DNA from: Vreelandella piezotolerans
GTDB taxonomy: Bacteria; Pseudomonadota; Gammaproteobacteria; Pseudomonadales; Halomonadaceae
Assembly (NCBI RefSeq): GCF_012427705.1
Contig: NZ_CP048602.1
Coordinates: 744,001-808,000 of the forward strand
Direction: 5' to 3'
Length of the DNA stretch: 64,000 nucleotides
Shown here: piece by piece, positions 24,551 to 34,871 of the stretch
Layout: each line of letters starts with the position of its first letter
Position numbering within the stretch: the stretch's first letter is position 1
The notes under the pieces: generated by a model
Told to the model about the DNA's origin: nothing
What the model saw: the letters and a program-made list of their open reading frames with translations, nothing else
Database searches by the model: none
Translations under genes and position numbers: made by a program

Positions 24551-25045
24551 ATGCAGTGGCAACGACGACTGATGGCGCTCTTACTGATGAGTGGTTTGTT
24601 CGCCGAAGCGGGGGCCTCCCCCGCTTCGGCGACTGCGTCTTGGCATCTGCGGGTCGTGACCGAGCAGGGCGACACGCTCGTAGATGCAGCCGCGCCGCAG
24701 GGCAGCCGCTGGTGCATCCAGTGGCAGCACTCTGTCGAGCACTTTACGGTGTTGGACTGTTACCGCAACGCGGGTGGCACGATGCAGCTCGAGCGCAGCC
24801 ACCAACCGGATTTTGCCGCTGGGCTTGGGCACATTTTCGGGCGCGGCGAGCAGGTGTCGGACGGCCAGGGCGGTTACTGGATCAATGCCATCGACGAGCC
24901 AGTGGCGAACAATCGCTACGTACTACGGGTCGGCTCGACGGCCGTCAATCACCGCGTCATGTGGCCAGATGGCGAGCATCCCACCGTGAGCCTGAGTGAG
25001 CGAGCGGCTGGCCAACGCGTCACGATAGCCTTGTCATCGCGTTGA
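24551..25045 (+). CDS. DUF1850 protein, TRAP-associated
   Basis: This 164-aa exported protein has a signal peptide (residues 1-27, ending SASA) and belongs to DUF1850, small proteins that sit with TAXI TRAP transporters. Family marks are the WCIQWQHSVEHFTVLDCYR segment with two Cys (likely a disulfide in the periplasm) and the late YVLRVGST. Its role is unknown, perhaps in assembly or receptor function. GGAG lies 7 nt before the ATG. It starts 18 nt after the receptor gene and precedes the permease by 104 nt. Confidence 0.8.
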   Translation: MQWQRRLMALLLMSGLFAEAGASPASATASWHLRVVTEQGDTLVDAAAPQGSRWCIQWQHSVEHFTVLDCYRNAGGTMQLERSHQPDFAAGLGHIFGRGEQVSDGQGGYWINAIDEPVANNRYVLRVGSTAVNHRVMWPDGEHPTVSLSERAAGQRVTIALSSR

Positions 25046-25149
25046 GTGTCGTTAGCCAAACACCTCATAAGTGCGCCGATCGATGTCGCTTTTCATAAAA
25101 ATTAAGTGGGTGTTAACCCCCAAAGTTAGCTTATGCTTCCGAGGACTTC

Positions 25150-27162
25150 ATGAACGAATCCACGCCACCGCCGACTGTGATGCCGGGCGGCAATGCGATT
25201 CAACCCCGCTTCGTTTTATGGTGTATCACCATCGTGGCGGTGGGACTGTCGTTATTCCAACTCTACTCGGCGGGTATTCAGCCGCTGGGCCTATTTTATC
25301 AGCGCAGCATTCACCTAGCGCTGATCATGCTATTGGCCTTTTTGATGTTTCCGGCCTTTGGGCCAAATCGTAAGCGCGGCATCGTGGGCTGGGGAATCGA
25401 CCTGGTCTTCTTTGCCGGTGCGCTGATCACGGGTGGCTACTTGGTGTTCAACTTGGATGCCATCTTCAGTCGCGCCGGGTTCTGGAACCAGACCGATATT
25501 TTGGTTGCCTGTATTGCCACGGTCACCGTACTCGAGGCCAGCCGCCGCGCGGTGGGTTTTGGTATGACGGTGATTGGCTTGCTCGCTATCGTTTATGCGT
25601 TTGCCGGCCCCCGTGGGGAGCTTCCCTGGCTGGGCGAGTGGATGCCCGGCATCATGGAGCACCGTGGCTACAGCCTCGACCGCGTGGCCGGGCAGCTTTA
25701 CCTGGGCCAAGAGGGCATTTTTGGCCTGCCGCTGGGAGTTGCCGCTACCTATATCTTCATTTTCGTCCTCTTCGGTGCTTTTTTGGAAAGCACGGGTGCC
25801 GGTAAGTTTTTCATCGATATGGCTTACGCCGCTACTGGACGCCAGCGCGGCGGTCCGGCCAAAGCGGCCGTTCTGGCCTCGGCGGGTATGGGATCGATTT
25901 CGGGCAGCGCCATTGCCAACGTGGTCACCACCGGCGCGTTCACCATTCCGCTGATGAAGAAACTGGGCTACCAGCCGAAGCAGGCGGGGGGCATCGAAGC
26001 GGCCGCTTCCACCGGCGGGCAAATCATGCCGCCGCTGATGGGTGCAGGCGCCTTCTTGATTGCCGAATATACCAATACGCCTTATTTAGAGATCGTCAAA
26101 ATCAGCATTCTGCCGGCGATCATGTACTTTGCGACGGTCTATCTGTTCGTCCACATCATTGCCTTGAAACAAGGCATGCAGGGCATGGCCAAGAGCGAGC
26201 TGCCCCAAATGCGCCAAGTCATGAAAGATGGCTGGCACTTCCTCCTGCCGCTGGCGGTGTTGGTATGGCTGCTGGCCATGAGCATGTCGCCCATGCGCGT
26301 GGGGTATTACGCGGTCGTCACCATGGTGGCGGTGGCCGTCTTGCGCTATGCATTATGGTACTTCTTCGTGGCACCCAAACAGGGGCAACCGGTCACGGTC
26401 GAGCGCACGAAAGCGGTCGTGTGGGCAGGGCTCGTGAAGCTGGTCCAGGGATTAGAGTTGGGCGCGCGCAATGCCGTGGCGGTCTCCATGGCTTGCGCTG
26501 TCGCCGGTATCATCGTCGGCGTGGTCGGTTTGACCGGCCTGGGTCTGAAGTTCTCCTCCATGATGCTGGCGTTCTCCGGTGGCAACCTGGTGCTGGCACT
26601 GCTGTTGGTGCTGTTGGCGAGCCTAATTTTGGGGATGGGGTTACCGGTCACTGCCAGCTACATCGTTCTGATCGTGCTGGTGGGGCCAGCGCTGACCGCC
26701 GAGTTCGGTGTGCCGCTGTTGATCGCTCACTTGGTGGTTTTTTGGTACTCCCAGGACTCCAACGTCACGCCACCGATTGCCCTGGCGGGGTTTGCGGGGG
26801 CGGCCATTGCCGGCAGTAAACCCATGGAGACGGGCTTCCAAGCGTGGAAGTTTGCCAAGGGGCTCTACCTGATTCCGCTGTTCATGGTCTTCAATCCGGA
26901 GATCATCATTGGCGGGCCGGTGCTCGTGGTGGTATGGAATGCAGTCATCGCGCTACTGGCGCTATGTGCGTTCGCGGCCTCGCTAGAAGGCTACCTGTTT
27001 ACGCGTATGTCTTGGCTGCCTCGTTTGGCCATTGGTGGCGCCATTGTCGGTGTGTTCTACCCAAGCTTGTGGACGGAGGTGGCCGGCGTCACGGTCATGG
27101 TCGTAGCCATCGCCGCTAACTGGCAGGCGAGCAAACGGGAGCCAACGCCGGTGGCCGGTTGA
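25150..27162 (+). CDS. TRAP transporter 4TM/12TM fused permease (DctQ-DctM fusion)
   Basis: This 670-aa polytopic inner-membrane protein fuses the small (about residues 20-130, four segments) and large (about 140-650, twelve or more segments) TRAP subunits, as is usual for TAXI systems. Signature segments in the large part are VLASAGMGSISGSAIANVV, TTGAFTIPLMKKLGY, EAAASTGGQIMPPLMGAGAF and GMGLPVTASYIVL, which line the sodium and substrate path. GAGG lies before the ATG. It ends the operon at a strong bidirectional terminator. Confidence 0.93.
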   Translation: MNESTPPPTVMPGGNAIQPRFVLWCITIVAVGLSLFQLYSAGIQPLGLFYQRSIHLALIMLLAFLMFPAFGPNRKRGIVGWGIDLVFFAGALITGGYLVFNLDAIFSRAGFWNQTDILVACIATVTVLEASRRAVGFGMTVIGLLAIVYAFAGPRGELPWLGEWMPGIMEHRGYSLDRVAGQLYLGQEGIFGLPLGVAATYIFIFVLFGAFLESTGAGKFFIDMAYAATGRQRGGPAKAAVLASAGMGSISGSAIANVVTTGAFTIPLMKKLGYQPKQAGGIEAAASTGGQIMPPLMGAGAFLIAEYTNTPYLEIVKISILPAIMYFATVYLFVHIIALKQGMQGMAKSELPQMRQVMKDGWHFLLPLAVLVWLLAMSMSPMRVGYYAVVTMVAVAVLRYALWYFFVAPKQGQPVTVERTKAVVWAGLVKLVQGLELGARNAVAVSMACAVAGIIVGVVGLTGLGLKFSSMMLAFSGGNLVLALLLVLLASLILGMGLPVTASYIVLIVLVGPALTAEFGVPLLIAHLVVFWYSQDSNVTPPIALAGFAGAAIAGSKPMETGFQAWKFAKGLYLIPLFMVFNPEIIIGGPVLVVVWNAVIALLALCAFAASLEGYLFTRMSWLPRLAIGGAIVGVFYPSLWTEVAGVTVMVVAIAANWQASKREPTPVAG

Positions 27163-27187
27163 TTTTGCCTAGGAGAAAAGCAGCACC

Positions 27188-27221
27188 AAAAAAGCCCGGG
27201 AACATTCGTTCCCGGGCTTTT
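27188..27221. terminator. Bidirectional terminator between TRAP operon and mrcA
   Basis: A perfect 14-bp stem (AAAAGCCCGGGAAC at 27190-27203 and its complement at 27208-27221) with an ATTC loop has T runs on both strands (TTTT on plus, TTTTTT on minus). It ends both convergent transcripts. Confidence 0.92.
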
Positions 27222-27243
27222 ACGTTTTAGCGTCGGTTCGTAT

Positions 27244-29772
27244 TTAGAAGATCGACTCTGCCGTGCCAGACCCCTGCGAGCCACTGGCTTCCTCAAGCTC
27301 TTGGCTAATGCGCCGAGGCTGGAAATCCGGTAGATGGTCTCTGTGGAACAGCTCGGTCATGCCGCCCGGTTGGTCATCGTGTAAACGACGGCCCGTCTCC
27401 GGGTCCACCCGTGCGGTGACGATGGTGTCGGGACGCTCTGGCAGTGCAGAGGGGGTTCCTTCGAGCGCATCGCCCATGAAGTCGATCCAGATGGGTAGAG
27501 CGGCATTCGCGCCATACTCGGCAATGGTGTCGTTGCTGTCTTTACCGACCCACACCGTGGTGACGAGATTGCTATTGAAACCGGCAAACCAGGCGTCTCG
27601 CTGGCTGTTGGTCGTGCCGGTTTTACCGACGATATCCTCACGGTTTAGGCTCAGTGCACCTCGGCCCGTACCGGAGGTAATGACGTCGCGCAGCATGTCT
27701 CGCAGAATATATACCGCTGCTGCGTCGGCCACACGAGGGGCGATCGGGTAGGTCTTGCCATCGATCTCGACGGTTTCCTGGCCCTCGGCGCAACTCACGC
27801 AGGCAACCTGCGGCGTAGCTTCATCGATCACTTCGTTATCGTCATCGCGGGTCACCCGCTCGATGAACCAAGGCGAGACTTGGAAGCCGCCGTTGGCGAT
27901 CACCGCGTAGGCGTTGGTCATCTCCATGGGCGTGAGACTGGCGCTACCCAGGGCCAGTGACAGGCCGCGGGGCAGACGCTCCGGCGAGAAGCCGAACCCT
28001 TCCAGATATTGGATCGTGTGGTCGAGCCCCATGGTTTGCAGCACGCGAATGGTGACGAGATTGCGCGAACGTGCCAGTGCCGGGCGCAGGCGCATCGGAC
28101 CTTGGAAGTCGCGGCTTGAGTTGACCGGGCGCCATAGTGAATCGCTGCCATCATCCAATACCACCGGCGCGTCGTTGACCACGCTCGCCGCGTTCATTTC
28201 GCCATCTTGCAAGGCGGCGAGATAAATGAACGGCTTGAAGATTGAGCCGGACTGACGCTGGGCTTGCACGGCGCGGTTGAACTTACTAGCGTTGAAGTCG
28301 AAGCCGCCCTGCAGCGCCAGAATCGCACCGGTGCGTGGGTCTTGCGCCACCAGCGAGCCTTCGGCGTCTGGACGTTGGGAAAGGCGCAGCGTGCCGTCAT
28401 CGGTCTCGATGACGCGGATGAGGTCGCCCCGTTCGGCAATCTGTGCCGCATTGGTCGGTTCGGCCCCTCGGCTACGCGGGCTCAAATAGGGGCGCGCCCA
28501 GCTAAGACCACTCCATGGAATCGTTTGCAGCTCACCGCCACGAGTCAGCACCTGCATCTCACGGCCACTGCTCTCGACCACGATGGCAGGCTGCAGCAGG
28601 CCATAGTTGGGCGTACGCTCCAGTACCTGAAGCCAGTTGCTCACATCGCCATCCACGCCTTCGACTTCGGTTTGGCTACGCTGGGCAGCCTGACGAGCGG
28701 TTTGGCGGATCTCCGGCGACTCTGACAGCTCCTCTTCCAAACCCTGGGTAGTGGTCTGCTCTTGGGCTTCGACCAAGCTGGGGGCAATGTCCTCTTGCTC
28801 GGCACCCCGCCAGCCATGGCGTAAGTCGTAAGCGATCAGGCCATTGGCCAGCGCCTGACGGGCAAACGGCTGCAGTTCGCTATCGATGGTGGTGTAAATG
28901 CGGTAGCCACCGGTATAGGCGGTATCACCAAAGCGCTCGATGGCGTATTGGCGTGCCATCTCTGCCACGTAGGCGGCATCCACCTCGGTTTGGGTGTAGT
29001 GGCGGCGTGCGGTGACTGGGGCCTGAACGGCACTTTGATAGGTATCGTTATCGATATACCCAAGCTCACGCATGCGGAATAGGATCCAGTTGCGACGAAT
29101 CAGCGAACGCTCGGAGTTGGCCAGTGGGTTGAACGCCGAGGGGGCTTTGGGCAGTCCGGCAATCATGGCGGTTTCCGCCAGGCTCAGCTCGGCGAGTGGC
29201 TTGTCGTAATAGGTCTCGGCGGCAGCGGCAATGCCATAAGCACGGTTACCTAGAAAGATCTTATTGACGTAAAGTTCGAAGATCTCCTCTTTGTCGAGAA
29301 TCTGCTCCATCTGTAAGGCCAGCAGAATCTCGCGAATTTTCCGTGTGAACGTCTGGTCGAGGGTCAGCATGTAGTTACGTGCGACCTGCATGGTGATGGT
29401 GGAACCCCCCGATTGAATGGTGCCGCCACTCTGAACCAGCTCGACCGCCGCGCGCGCCAAGCCGCGCGGGTCGACGCCTGCATGATCGAAGTAACTGGCG
29501 TCTTCGGCAGCAATCAGCGCGTTGATCATGTCTTGGGGAATGTCATCGAAGTCGATCGCCACGCGGCGCTCTTCACCGAATTCGCCGATCAGCTTGCCGT
29601 CGTTGGTAAAAATCCGTAGTGGCGTGTGCAGTTCGAAATCCTGCAGCTGACGCACGTCGGGCAGGCCCGGCGAAAAATAGATCGCCGCACCGATCACCGC
29701 CAGTATGACCGCACCCGAGAGCGCAACGACCAGTGAAAATAGTGACAGCACAAGAGTCCGTAAAAACGTCAT
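27244..29772 (-). CDS. mrcA: Bifunctional penicillin-binding protein 1A
   Basis: This 842-aa class A PBP polymerises and cross-links peptidoglycan at the inner membrane. Residues 8-33 are the single membrane anchor. The GT51 domain carries AAEDASYFDHAGVD (catalytic Glu near residue 89) and STITMQVARN. An inserted OB-like domain follows. The transpeptidase has the active-site serine in SGSIFKPF (near 507), SRN (near 567) and KTGTT (near 714). The divergent arrangement with pilM, across 193 nt, is conserved in gammaproteobacteria. ATG at 29772. Confidence 0.96.
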   Translation of the reverse strand: MTFLRTLVLSLFSLVVALSGAVILAVIGAAIYFSPGLPDVRQLQDFELHTPLRIFTNDGKLIGEFGEERRVAIDFDDIPQDMINALIAAEDASYFDHAGVDPRGLARAAVELVQSGGTIQSGGSTITMQVARNYMLTLDQTFTRKIREILLALQMEQILDKEEIFELYVNKIFLGNRAYGIAAAAETYYDKPLAELSLAETAMIAGLPKAPSAFNPLANSERSLIRRNWILFRMRELGYIDNDTYQSAVQAPVTARRHYTQTEVDAAYVAEMARQYAIERFGDTAYTGGYRIYTTIDSELQPFARQALANGLIAYDLRHGWRGAEQEDIAPSLVEAQEQTTTQGLEEELSESPEIRQTARQAAQRSQTEVEGVDGDVSNWLQVLERTPNYGLLQPAIVVESSGREMQVLTRGGELQTIPWSGLSWARPYLSPRSRGAEPTNAAQIAERGDLIRVIETDDGTLRLSQRPDAEGSLVAQDPRTGAILALQGGFDFNASKFNRAVQAQRQSGSIFKPFIYLAALQDGEMNAASVVNDAPVVLDDGSDSLWRPVNSSRDFQGPMRLRPALARSRNLVTIRVLQTMGLDHTIQYLEGFGFSPERLPRGLSLALGSASLTPMEMTNAYAVIANGGFQVSPWFIERVTRDDDNEVIDEATPQVACVSCAEGQETVEIDGKTYPIAPRVADAAAVYILRDMLRDVITSGTGRGALSLNREDIVGKTGTTNSQRDAWFAGFNSNLVTTVWVGKDSNDTIAEYGANAALPIWIDFMGDALEGTPSALPERPDTIVTARVDPETGRRLHDDQPGGMTELFHRDHLPDFQPRRISQELEEASGSQGSGTAESIF

Positions 29773-29965
29773 GAACAGTGGGCACCCGTAAAAAGAGGAG
29801 TAGCCAGGGCAGTATTAACGCCATGGCGCGCAAGTGGCTGCCATTATAGGAAGGGGAGGCAGCGGCCACCAGTGTTGATATGGCGTAGAGGCATTGGCGT
29901 GTGCCTTAACTAAAAATCATGTAACCTCGAAACTCGCACGATAGGCAGGCGGAGCCGAACTCAAC

Positions 29966-31027
29966 ATGCGTTTACTAACACCCAGTAAAGGGTTGATTGG
30001 TGTCGATATTACCTCGGCGACCGTCAAGCTACTCGAACTCAAACGGTGCAACGATAATTACCAAGTCGAGAGCTACGCCGTGCGCCCGCTTCGCGAAGGT
30101 GCGGTGGTCGAACGCCGTATTCGAGATATGAACGATGTGGCCAACATGCTGAGTCGCGCCGTCGAACACGCCAAACCCTCAACGCGTAAAGCTGCCGTGG
30201 CCGTTCCGGCCAGCGCTGCCATTACCAAAACGCTTCAGTTTCCCGTCTCGCTGAGCGAAGACGAGATCGAAGAGCGCATAATCGCCGAGTCAGACCGGCA
30301 TATTCCGTTTCCGTTCAATGAAGTGGCGTTCGACTTCCACTGCCTGGGCCCTGCGCCCTTCGATGACGAGCAGCAGCAGGTCATTTTGGTGGCTTGCCGC
30401 CAGCAGGATGTGTCACAGCTCACCGAAACCTTGGAGCGTGCCGGATTGGAGCCTGCGGCGGTGGACGTGGAAACCTTCGCCATGGAGCGCTCGCTGGCCG
30501 AGCTGCGTCGTCAGCTCAACGTCGACAGCGACCCCAACGCCTGCGTAGGGCTAGTGGATATTGGTGCGAACATGAATGCCTTTCACGTCGTGCGTGGAGG
30601 TCACATCGTTTATAGCCGGGACACGGTGTTTGGCGGTCGCCAGCTCACTGACGCGATTCGCGACCATTACTCTTTGAGTAACGAAGAGGCGGGCTTTGCC
30701 AAAAAGCGCGGCGGCCTGCCTGAGGATTACCACGAGAAAGTGCTCAATCCGTTCCTGGAAACCGTCGTGCAACAGGTGGGGCGCTCCCTGCAGCTCTATT
30801 ATACCGCCGGGCGCCAGCACGAAGTGCAGCACATCGTACTGGCAGGCGGCTCGAGCGTCATTCCCGGCTTGGCCGAGCGCATCGCCGACGATAGCGGTAT
30901 GTCGGTGACCATCGCCAATCCGTTTCAGCGTATGCGTGTCAATAAGCGCCTCAATATGGAAGGTTTGACGAACGATGCTCCAGCCATGCTCACCGCGGGC
31001 GGTTTGGCGATGAGGGTTGGACTATGA
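29966..31027 (+). CDS. pilM: Type IV pilus assembly protein PilM
   Basis: This 353-aa actin-like ATPase forms the cytoplasmic part of the type IV pilus alignment complex and binds the N-terminus of PilN. Seen: the N-terminal LIGVDITSATVKLLEL phosphate-binding motif, AVPASAAITKTLQFP, VGLVDIGANMNAF and LAGGSSVIPGL, the usual FtsA/PilM signatures. First gene of the pilMNOPQ operon. It overlaps pilN by 4 nt (ATGA). Diverges from mrcA. Confidence 0.95.
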   Translation: MRLLTPSKGLIGVDITSATVKLLELKRCNDNYQVESYAVRPLREGAVVERRIRDMNDVANMLSRAVEHAKPSTRKAAVAVPASAAITKTLQFPVSLSEDEIEERIIAESDRHIPFPFNEVAFDFHCLGPAPFDDEQQQVILVACRQQDVSQLTETLERAGLEPAAVDVETFAMERSLAELRRQLNVDSDPNACVGLVDIGANMNAFHVVRGGHIVYSRDTVFGGRQLTDAIRDHYSLSNEEAGFAKKRGGLPEDYHEKVLNPFLETVVQQVGRSLQLYYTAGRQHEVQHIVLAGGSSVIPGLAERIADDSGMSVTIANPFQRMRVNKRLNMEGLTNDAPAMLTAGGLAMRVGL

Positions 31028-31593
31028 GCATTAATATCAACCTGCTTCCCTGGCGGGAGGCGCGTCGGGAGAAACGCACCCGCCGTTTTTACGGGGTCGT
31101 CGTGCTGATGCTGATCGCCGGGGTTGCGCTGGGCCTGGGGGTCGCTCAGCTTTACCAGCAGAAGCTCGCCGCTCAGCAGCAGCGTAACGCCTATATCACC
31201 CAGCACATCGAGCGCCTGAATAACGAAATTGCCGATGTGCAGCGCTATCAACAAACCGCCGAGCGACTAGGCGAGCAGTTGGCGCTGTTCAACACGCTGC
31301 AGGCCGAGCGGGTGAGTACCGTGCAACTGTTCAACGATATCGCTGCAAGCGCGGTAGACGGCGTGGTGTATCAGCGGCTGACCCGTAACGGCGAGCAGGT
31401 AAGCGTATCGGCCATGGCGGGCAGCGAACGTCAGGTATCCGATCAGCTGCGTCAGATTGCCAGTATGCCTGGGCTGGGAGTGCCGCTACTGTCGGAGGTG
31501 ACCAGCGGGCAAGATGGCAATAGTCGCTTGTTCCAGTTCGAAGTGGTGCAGTCGTCGCTGAGAGAGAGTGGTGACGGGGAGGAGTCGCCATGA
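31024..31593 (+). CDS. pilN: Type IV pilus assembly protein PilN
   Basis: This 189-aa inner-membrane protein opens with SININLLPWRE, the conserved INLLPWR stretch that docks into PilM. A membrane segment spans about residues 23-42, followed by a coiled coil and a periplasmic ferredoxin-like domain that pairs with PilO. It links cytoplasmic PilM to periplasmic PilO and PilP. Four-base overlaps join it to pilM and pilO. Confidence 0.94.
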   Translation: MSININLLPWREARREKRTRRFYGVVVLMLIAGVALGLGVAQLYQQKLAAQQQRNAYITQHIERLNNEIADVQRYQQTAERLGEQLALFNTLQAERVSTVQLFNDIAASAVDGVVYQRLTRNGEQVSVSAMAGSERQVSDQLRQIASMPGLGVPLLSEVTSGQDGNSRLFQFEVVQSSLRESGDGEESP

Positions 31594-32237
31594 TAGGGGG
31601 GCGCGAGCGCTGGCGGGATGAGTGGCAGCGATTGAAAACGCTGGATTGGCAGTCGCTGGATGTCAAAGAAGCGGGCGAGTGGCCCGTGCTACTCAAGGTG
31701 CTGTGTGGCGCGCTAGCGTTTTGCGTAGCCTTGGGCGGACTGAGCTGGTGGTTGGTGAGCGAAAAGCGCATCGAACTGGAAGCGGCACAGCGCCAAGAGG
31801 CACGTCTTCTGAACGAGTATCGTAGCAAAGTCTCTGAAGCGGCCTTTTTGCCCGAAGTGCGTGACCAACTCATCGCGCTCGAAGAGCAGATGACCACCAT
31901 GCGCTCCATGCTGCCCACCAGTGCCGAAATTCCCTCGTTATTGGATAGCATTAGCGAGGCAGCGCTGGATAATGACTTGAGTATCGAAACGATTCGCCTG
32001 CGCCCCACCGTGCGAAATACGCACTACGTGGAGCACCCGCTGGATATTCAGGTGCGCGGCGGCTATCACGAGCTGGCGCACTTCGTGGCCGACATTAGTC
32101 AGTTGGCACGTATCGTGACCCAGCACGATATCGCGCTCTCACCGGCCGAGCAGAGCGGTGAGTCGCTGCGTATGTCATTGGTCGCTCGCACCTATAGCTA
32201 TATAGACGCAGCAGACGGGGAGGCGCCCGTACCATGA
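31590..32237 (+). CDS. pilO: Type IV pilus assembly protein PilO
   Basis: This 215-aa bitopic protein has a cytoplasmic N-terminus with WQSLDVKEAGEWP, a membrane segment near residues 30-52, a coiled coil (RIELEAAQRQEARLLNEYRSK), and a periplasmic domain with FLPEVRDQL, LPTSAEIPSLLDSI and the YHELAHFVADIS stretch typical of PilO. It heterodimerises with PilN. ATGA overlaps with both neighbours suggest coupled translation in the pil operon. Confidence 0.94.
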   Translation: MIGGRERWRDEWQRLKTLDWQSLDVKEAGEWPVLLKVLCGALAFCVALGGLSWWLVSEKRIELEAAQRQEARLLNEYRSKVSEAAFLPEVRDQLIALEEQMTTMRSMLPTSAEIPSLLDSISEAALDNDLSIETIRLRPTVRNTHYVEHPLDIQVRGGYHELAHFVADISQLARIVTQHDIALSPAEQSGESLRMSLVARTYSYIDAADGEAPVP

Positions 32238-32752
32238 AGCGTTTACTCACTTTTGGCGTAATGGCGCTTCTCGCGGGTTGTAGTGACGCCAACCTTGGCC
32301 AGCTAGCGTCGGTGTTGGACGAGATTCGGCGCGCTCCAGCGGGACAGCCGCCGGTCGCCATTCCAACGATTCCCGACTACCAGCCGATAGAGTACCGCTA
32401 TAGTGATGCCCGCAGTCCGTTCCTCGCTCCTGAGAGCGTGCGAGCGACCGAGGCGGAGGCCGTCTTTGCAAGCGCCCTGGCCCCCGACCAGCAGCGAAAG
32501 ACCGAGCCGTTAGAGCAGTTCCCGCTGCAAAGCCTACGTTTGGTGGGCACGCTGCGGATGGGCGGGCAGCAGGTGGCACTGATCAGCGCGCCAGACGGTA
32601 GCGTCACTAGCGTGCGCGAAGGCAACTACCTAGGCACCGATTTCGGGCAGGTGACCACGATCAGTCCGCAAGAAGTGCGCATCACCGAACGTACGTTACA
32701 TCAGCAGTTAGGTTGGCAAGAGCGCGAGGCAACGCTCACGCTAAAGGAGTAG
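32234..32752 (+). CDS. pilP: Type IV pilus lipoprotein PilP
   Basis: This 172-aa lipoprotein has a signal peptide with lipobox LLAGC (Cys at residue 16) and the PilP domain in its second half (SLRLVGTLRMGGQQVALISAPDG...VREGNYLG...). It links the PilNO subcomplex in the inner membrane to secretin PilQ. Overlaps pilO by 4 nt and precedes pilQ by 55 nt. Confidence 0.93.
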   Translation: MKRLLTFGVMALLAGCSDANLGQLASVLDEIRRAPAGQPPVAIPTIPDYQPIEYRYSDARSPFLAPESVRATEAEAVFASALAPDQQRKTEPLEQFPLQSLRLVGTLRMGGQQVALISAPDGSVTSVREGNYLGTDFGQVTTISPQEVRITERTLHQQLGWQEREATLTLKE

Positions 32753-32807
32753 CTAGCCCCACGCTACTCGGCAGTACACTACATTGACTCGTTACCGGAT
32801 GATATCT

Positions 32808-34871
32808 ATGGCCGTCACGCTTCGTCGAATTACGCTATCACTGTTAGCTCTGTTGCCGACTTTTGCCTTTGGGTCTGTGCTAACCGACTTGGACGTGCGC
32901 CAAACCGACAGCGGTGAGGTCGAGCTGCTCTTGCAATTCAGTGGCGGCGTGGCCGAACTGCGTGGCTATCGGTTGGACGCGCCGCCCCGCTTAGCGCTGG
33001 ACCTGGCCGATACCCAAAGTGGCTTGCCCCAGCGGCGGATCAACGTCGATCGCGCAGGCGTCGAGAAGATTACTGCATTGGAAGGAAATGGCCGAACGCG
33101 TCTGGTGGTCGACCTACGCCAACCGCTCGAGTACACCTCCCGCGTGGAAGGCGATCAGCTACGAATTACCTTGAAGAGTGCTGGGGACGTCCCAACGTCC
33201 GAGCGCGTGGCCTTGAGCAGCGCAGCGCCGCCATCGGTCGATAGTGGCTTGGAAACGTCTGAAGGCCCACGCGTCACCAATATCGATTTTCGCCGAGGGG
33301 AGGATGGAGCTGGCCGTTTGCTGGTCACCTTCGACCGGGAAGGTGTGGTGACACAGGTGCGCGAAGGCAGTGGCGGCGTGGTCGTGGCTGAACTCCGCGA
33401 TGTAGACATTCCCGATGCGCTCAACCAAATCTATGACGTAACCGATTTTGCCACGCCGATTACCCGTATTACGCCCCGTTCCGGGCAGCGCGATACACTG
33501 CTGGAGCTGCAAACCAACGGCCCCTACGCCATGGTCTCATCGCAAAGCGGACGCACGCTCACCGTCGAAGTGCAGCCGGTGAGCCAGGCCAGCCAGCAAG
33601 AGCGTGAGCGTCAGGGCGAGAGTTTTACCGGTGATCGCTTGAGCCTCAATTTCCAAGATATCGAAGTGCGCGCAGTGCTGGCCACGCTGGCCGAATTTAC
33701 CGGCTTGAACCTGGTGGCGAGCGACAGTGTGACGGGGCGTGTGACACTCAATCTCAACGATGTGCCCTGGGACCAAGCGCTGGCACTGATTTTGCAAAGC
33801 CAGGGGCTCTCAAGCCGTGAGCAGGGGAACGTGATCGTCGTGGCACCTGCGGGTGAGTTGGCAGACATCGAACGTCAGGAAATCGAAGCGCGCAACCAGC
33901 AGCAAACACTGGCGCCGCTGGTGACCGAGTTCATCGAGGTGAAATACGCCCGTGCCGAGGACCTGGCACAGCTGCTGCGCGGAGCAGAAGGTTTCGGTCT
34001 GCTGACCGAGCGTGGTCGGGTGAGCGTCGATCAGCGTACCAACACACTACTGATTCAGGATACCGCTGTTCAGGTACGTGACATCTTGCGGACTCTCGAC
34101 CGTCTCGATGTGGCGGTTCGACAGGTGCAAATCGAAGCACGTATCGTCATTGCGCGGGATACCGCCTCTCGCGAGCTGGGCGTGAACTGGGGCGTTTCCA
34201 GCACTCGCGGCTTTTTAGAAAACGATGACGGCACCTTCTCACGCCGGGATATCAACCCCAACGGTATCAATCGTGCCCAGGGGGGATTGGCGGTGGATTT
34301 GGGGTCCACGGCAGCAGCCAACACCGGCTTCAGCTTTGGCTATTTGTCGGGGGATATTCTGCTCGACCTGGAACTGCGTGCGCTCGAGAGTGAAGGGAAG
34401 AGTCAGACGATCTCACAGCCTCGCGTGATCACGGCCAATCAGCGCACGGCCACCATTCGCCAGGGCGAAGAGCGAGCATTTCAGAGTGTCGATGCGCAGG
34501 GTAACCCAGACACCGAATTTAAAGAGGCAGAGCTATCGCTGGAGGTAACGCCGCAAATCACCCCAGACAATCGCATCATCATGGATCTGGTGATCAAGAA
34601 CGATAGCTTTCGAGAGAGTGAGTTTGGCGGCGAGCCGCCCATCGATACCAACCAAATCGAAACCCAAGTGCTGGTGGATAATGGTCAGACGGTGGTATTG
34701 GGCGGTATTTTGACCACGGAGCAGCTCAGCCAGATGGCGAAAACGCCGCTATTAGGCGACCTGCCCGTGCTGGGTCGACTCTTTCGCTATACCGAAGAGA
34801 GCAATGAAAAGGTAGAGTTACTGGTCTTTATTACTCCACGACTACTTGACGATGGTTTGGCGGTTCGCTGA
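32808..34871 (+). CDS. pilQ: Type IV pilus secretin PilQ
   Basis: This 687-aa outer-membrane secretin forms the pore through which the pilus passes. A signal peptide (residues 1-23, ending AFG) is followed by two AMIN domains that bind peptidoglycan (about 25-130 and 150-250), an N0/STN-type domain ([21 protein letters not shown]), an N1 domain and the secretin barrel with [15 protein letters not shown] and the hallmark [16 protein letters not shown] near the end. I chose the ATG at 32808 to match the signal peptide; TTG 32784 and ATG 32799 are alternatives. The stop overlaps the aroK ATG by one base. Confidence 0.95.
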   Translation: MAVTLRRITLSLLALLPTFAFGSVLTDLDVRQTDSGEVELLLQFSGGVAELRGYRLDAPPRLALDLADTQSGLPQRRINVDRAGVEKITALEGNGRTRLVVDLRQPLEYTSRVEGDQLRITLKSAGDVPTSERVALSSAAPPSVDSGLETSEGPRVTNIDFRRGEDGAGRLLVTFDREGVVTQVREGSGGVVVAELRDVDIPDALNQIYDVTDFATPITRITPRSGQRDTLLELQTNGPYAMVSSQSGRTLTVEVQPVSQASQQERERQGESFTGDRLSLNFQDIEVRAVLATLAEFTGLNLVASDSVTGRVTLNLNDVPWDQALALILQSQGLSSREQGNVIVVAPAGELADIERQEIEARNQQQTLAPLVTEFIEVKYARAEDLAQLLRGAEGFGLLTERGRVSVDQRTNTLLIQDTAVQVRDILRTLDRLDVAVRQVQIEARIVIARDTASRELGVNWGVSSTRGFLENDDGTFSRRDINPNGINRAQGGLAVDLGSTAAANTGFSFGYLSGDILLDLELRALESEGKSQTISQPRVITANQRTATIRQGEERAFQSVDAQGNPDTEFKEAELSLEVTPQITPDNRIIMDLVIKNDSFRESEFGGEPPIDTNQIETQVLVDNGQTVVLGGILTTEQLSQMAKTPLLGDLPVLGRLFRYTEESNEKVELLVFITPRLLDDGLAVR

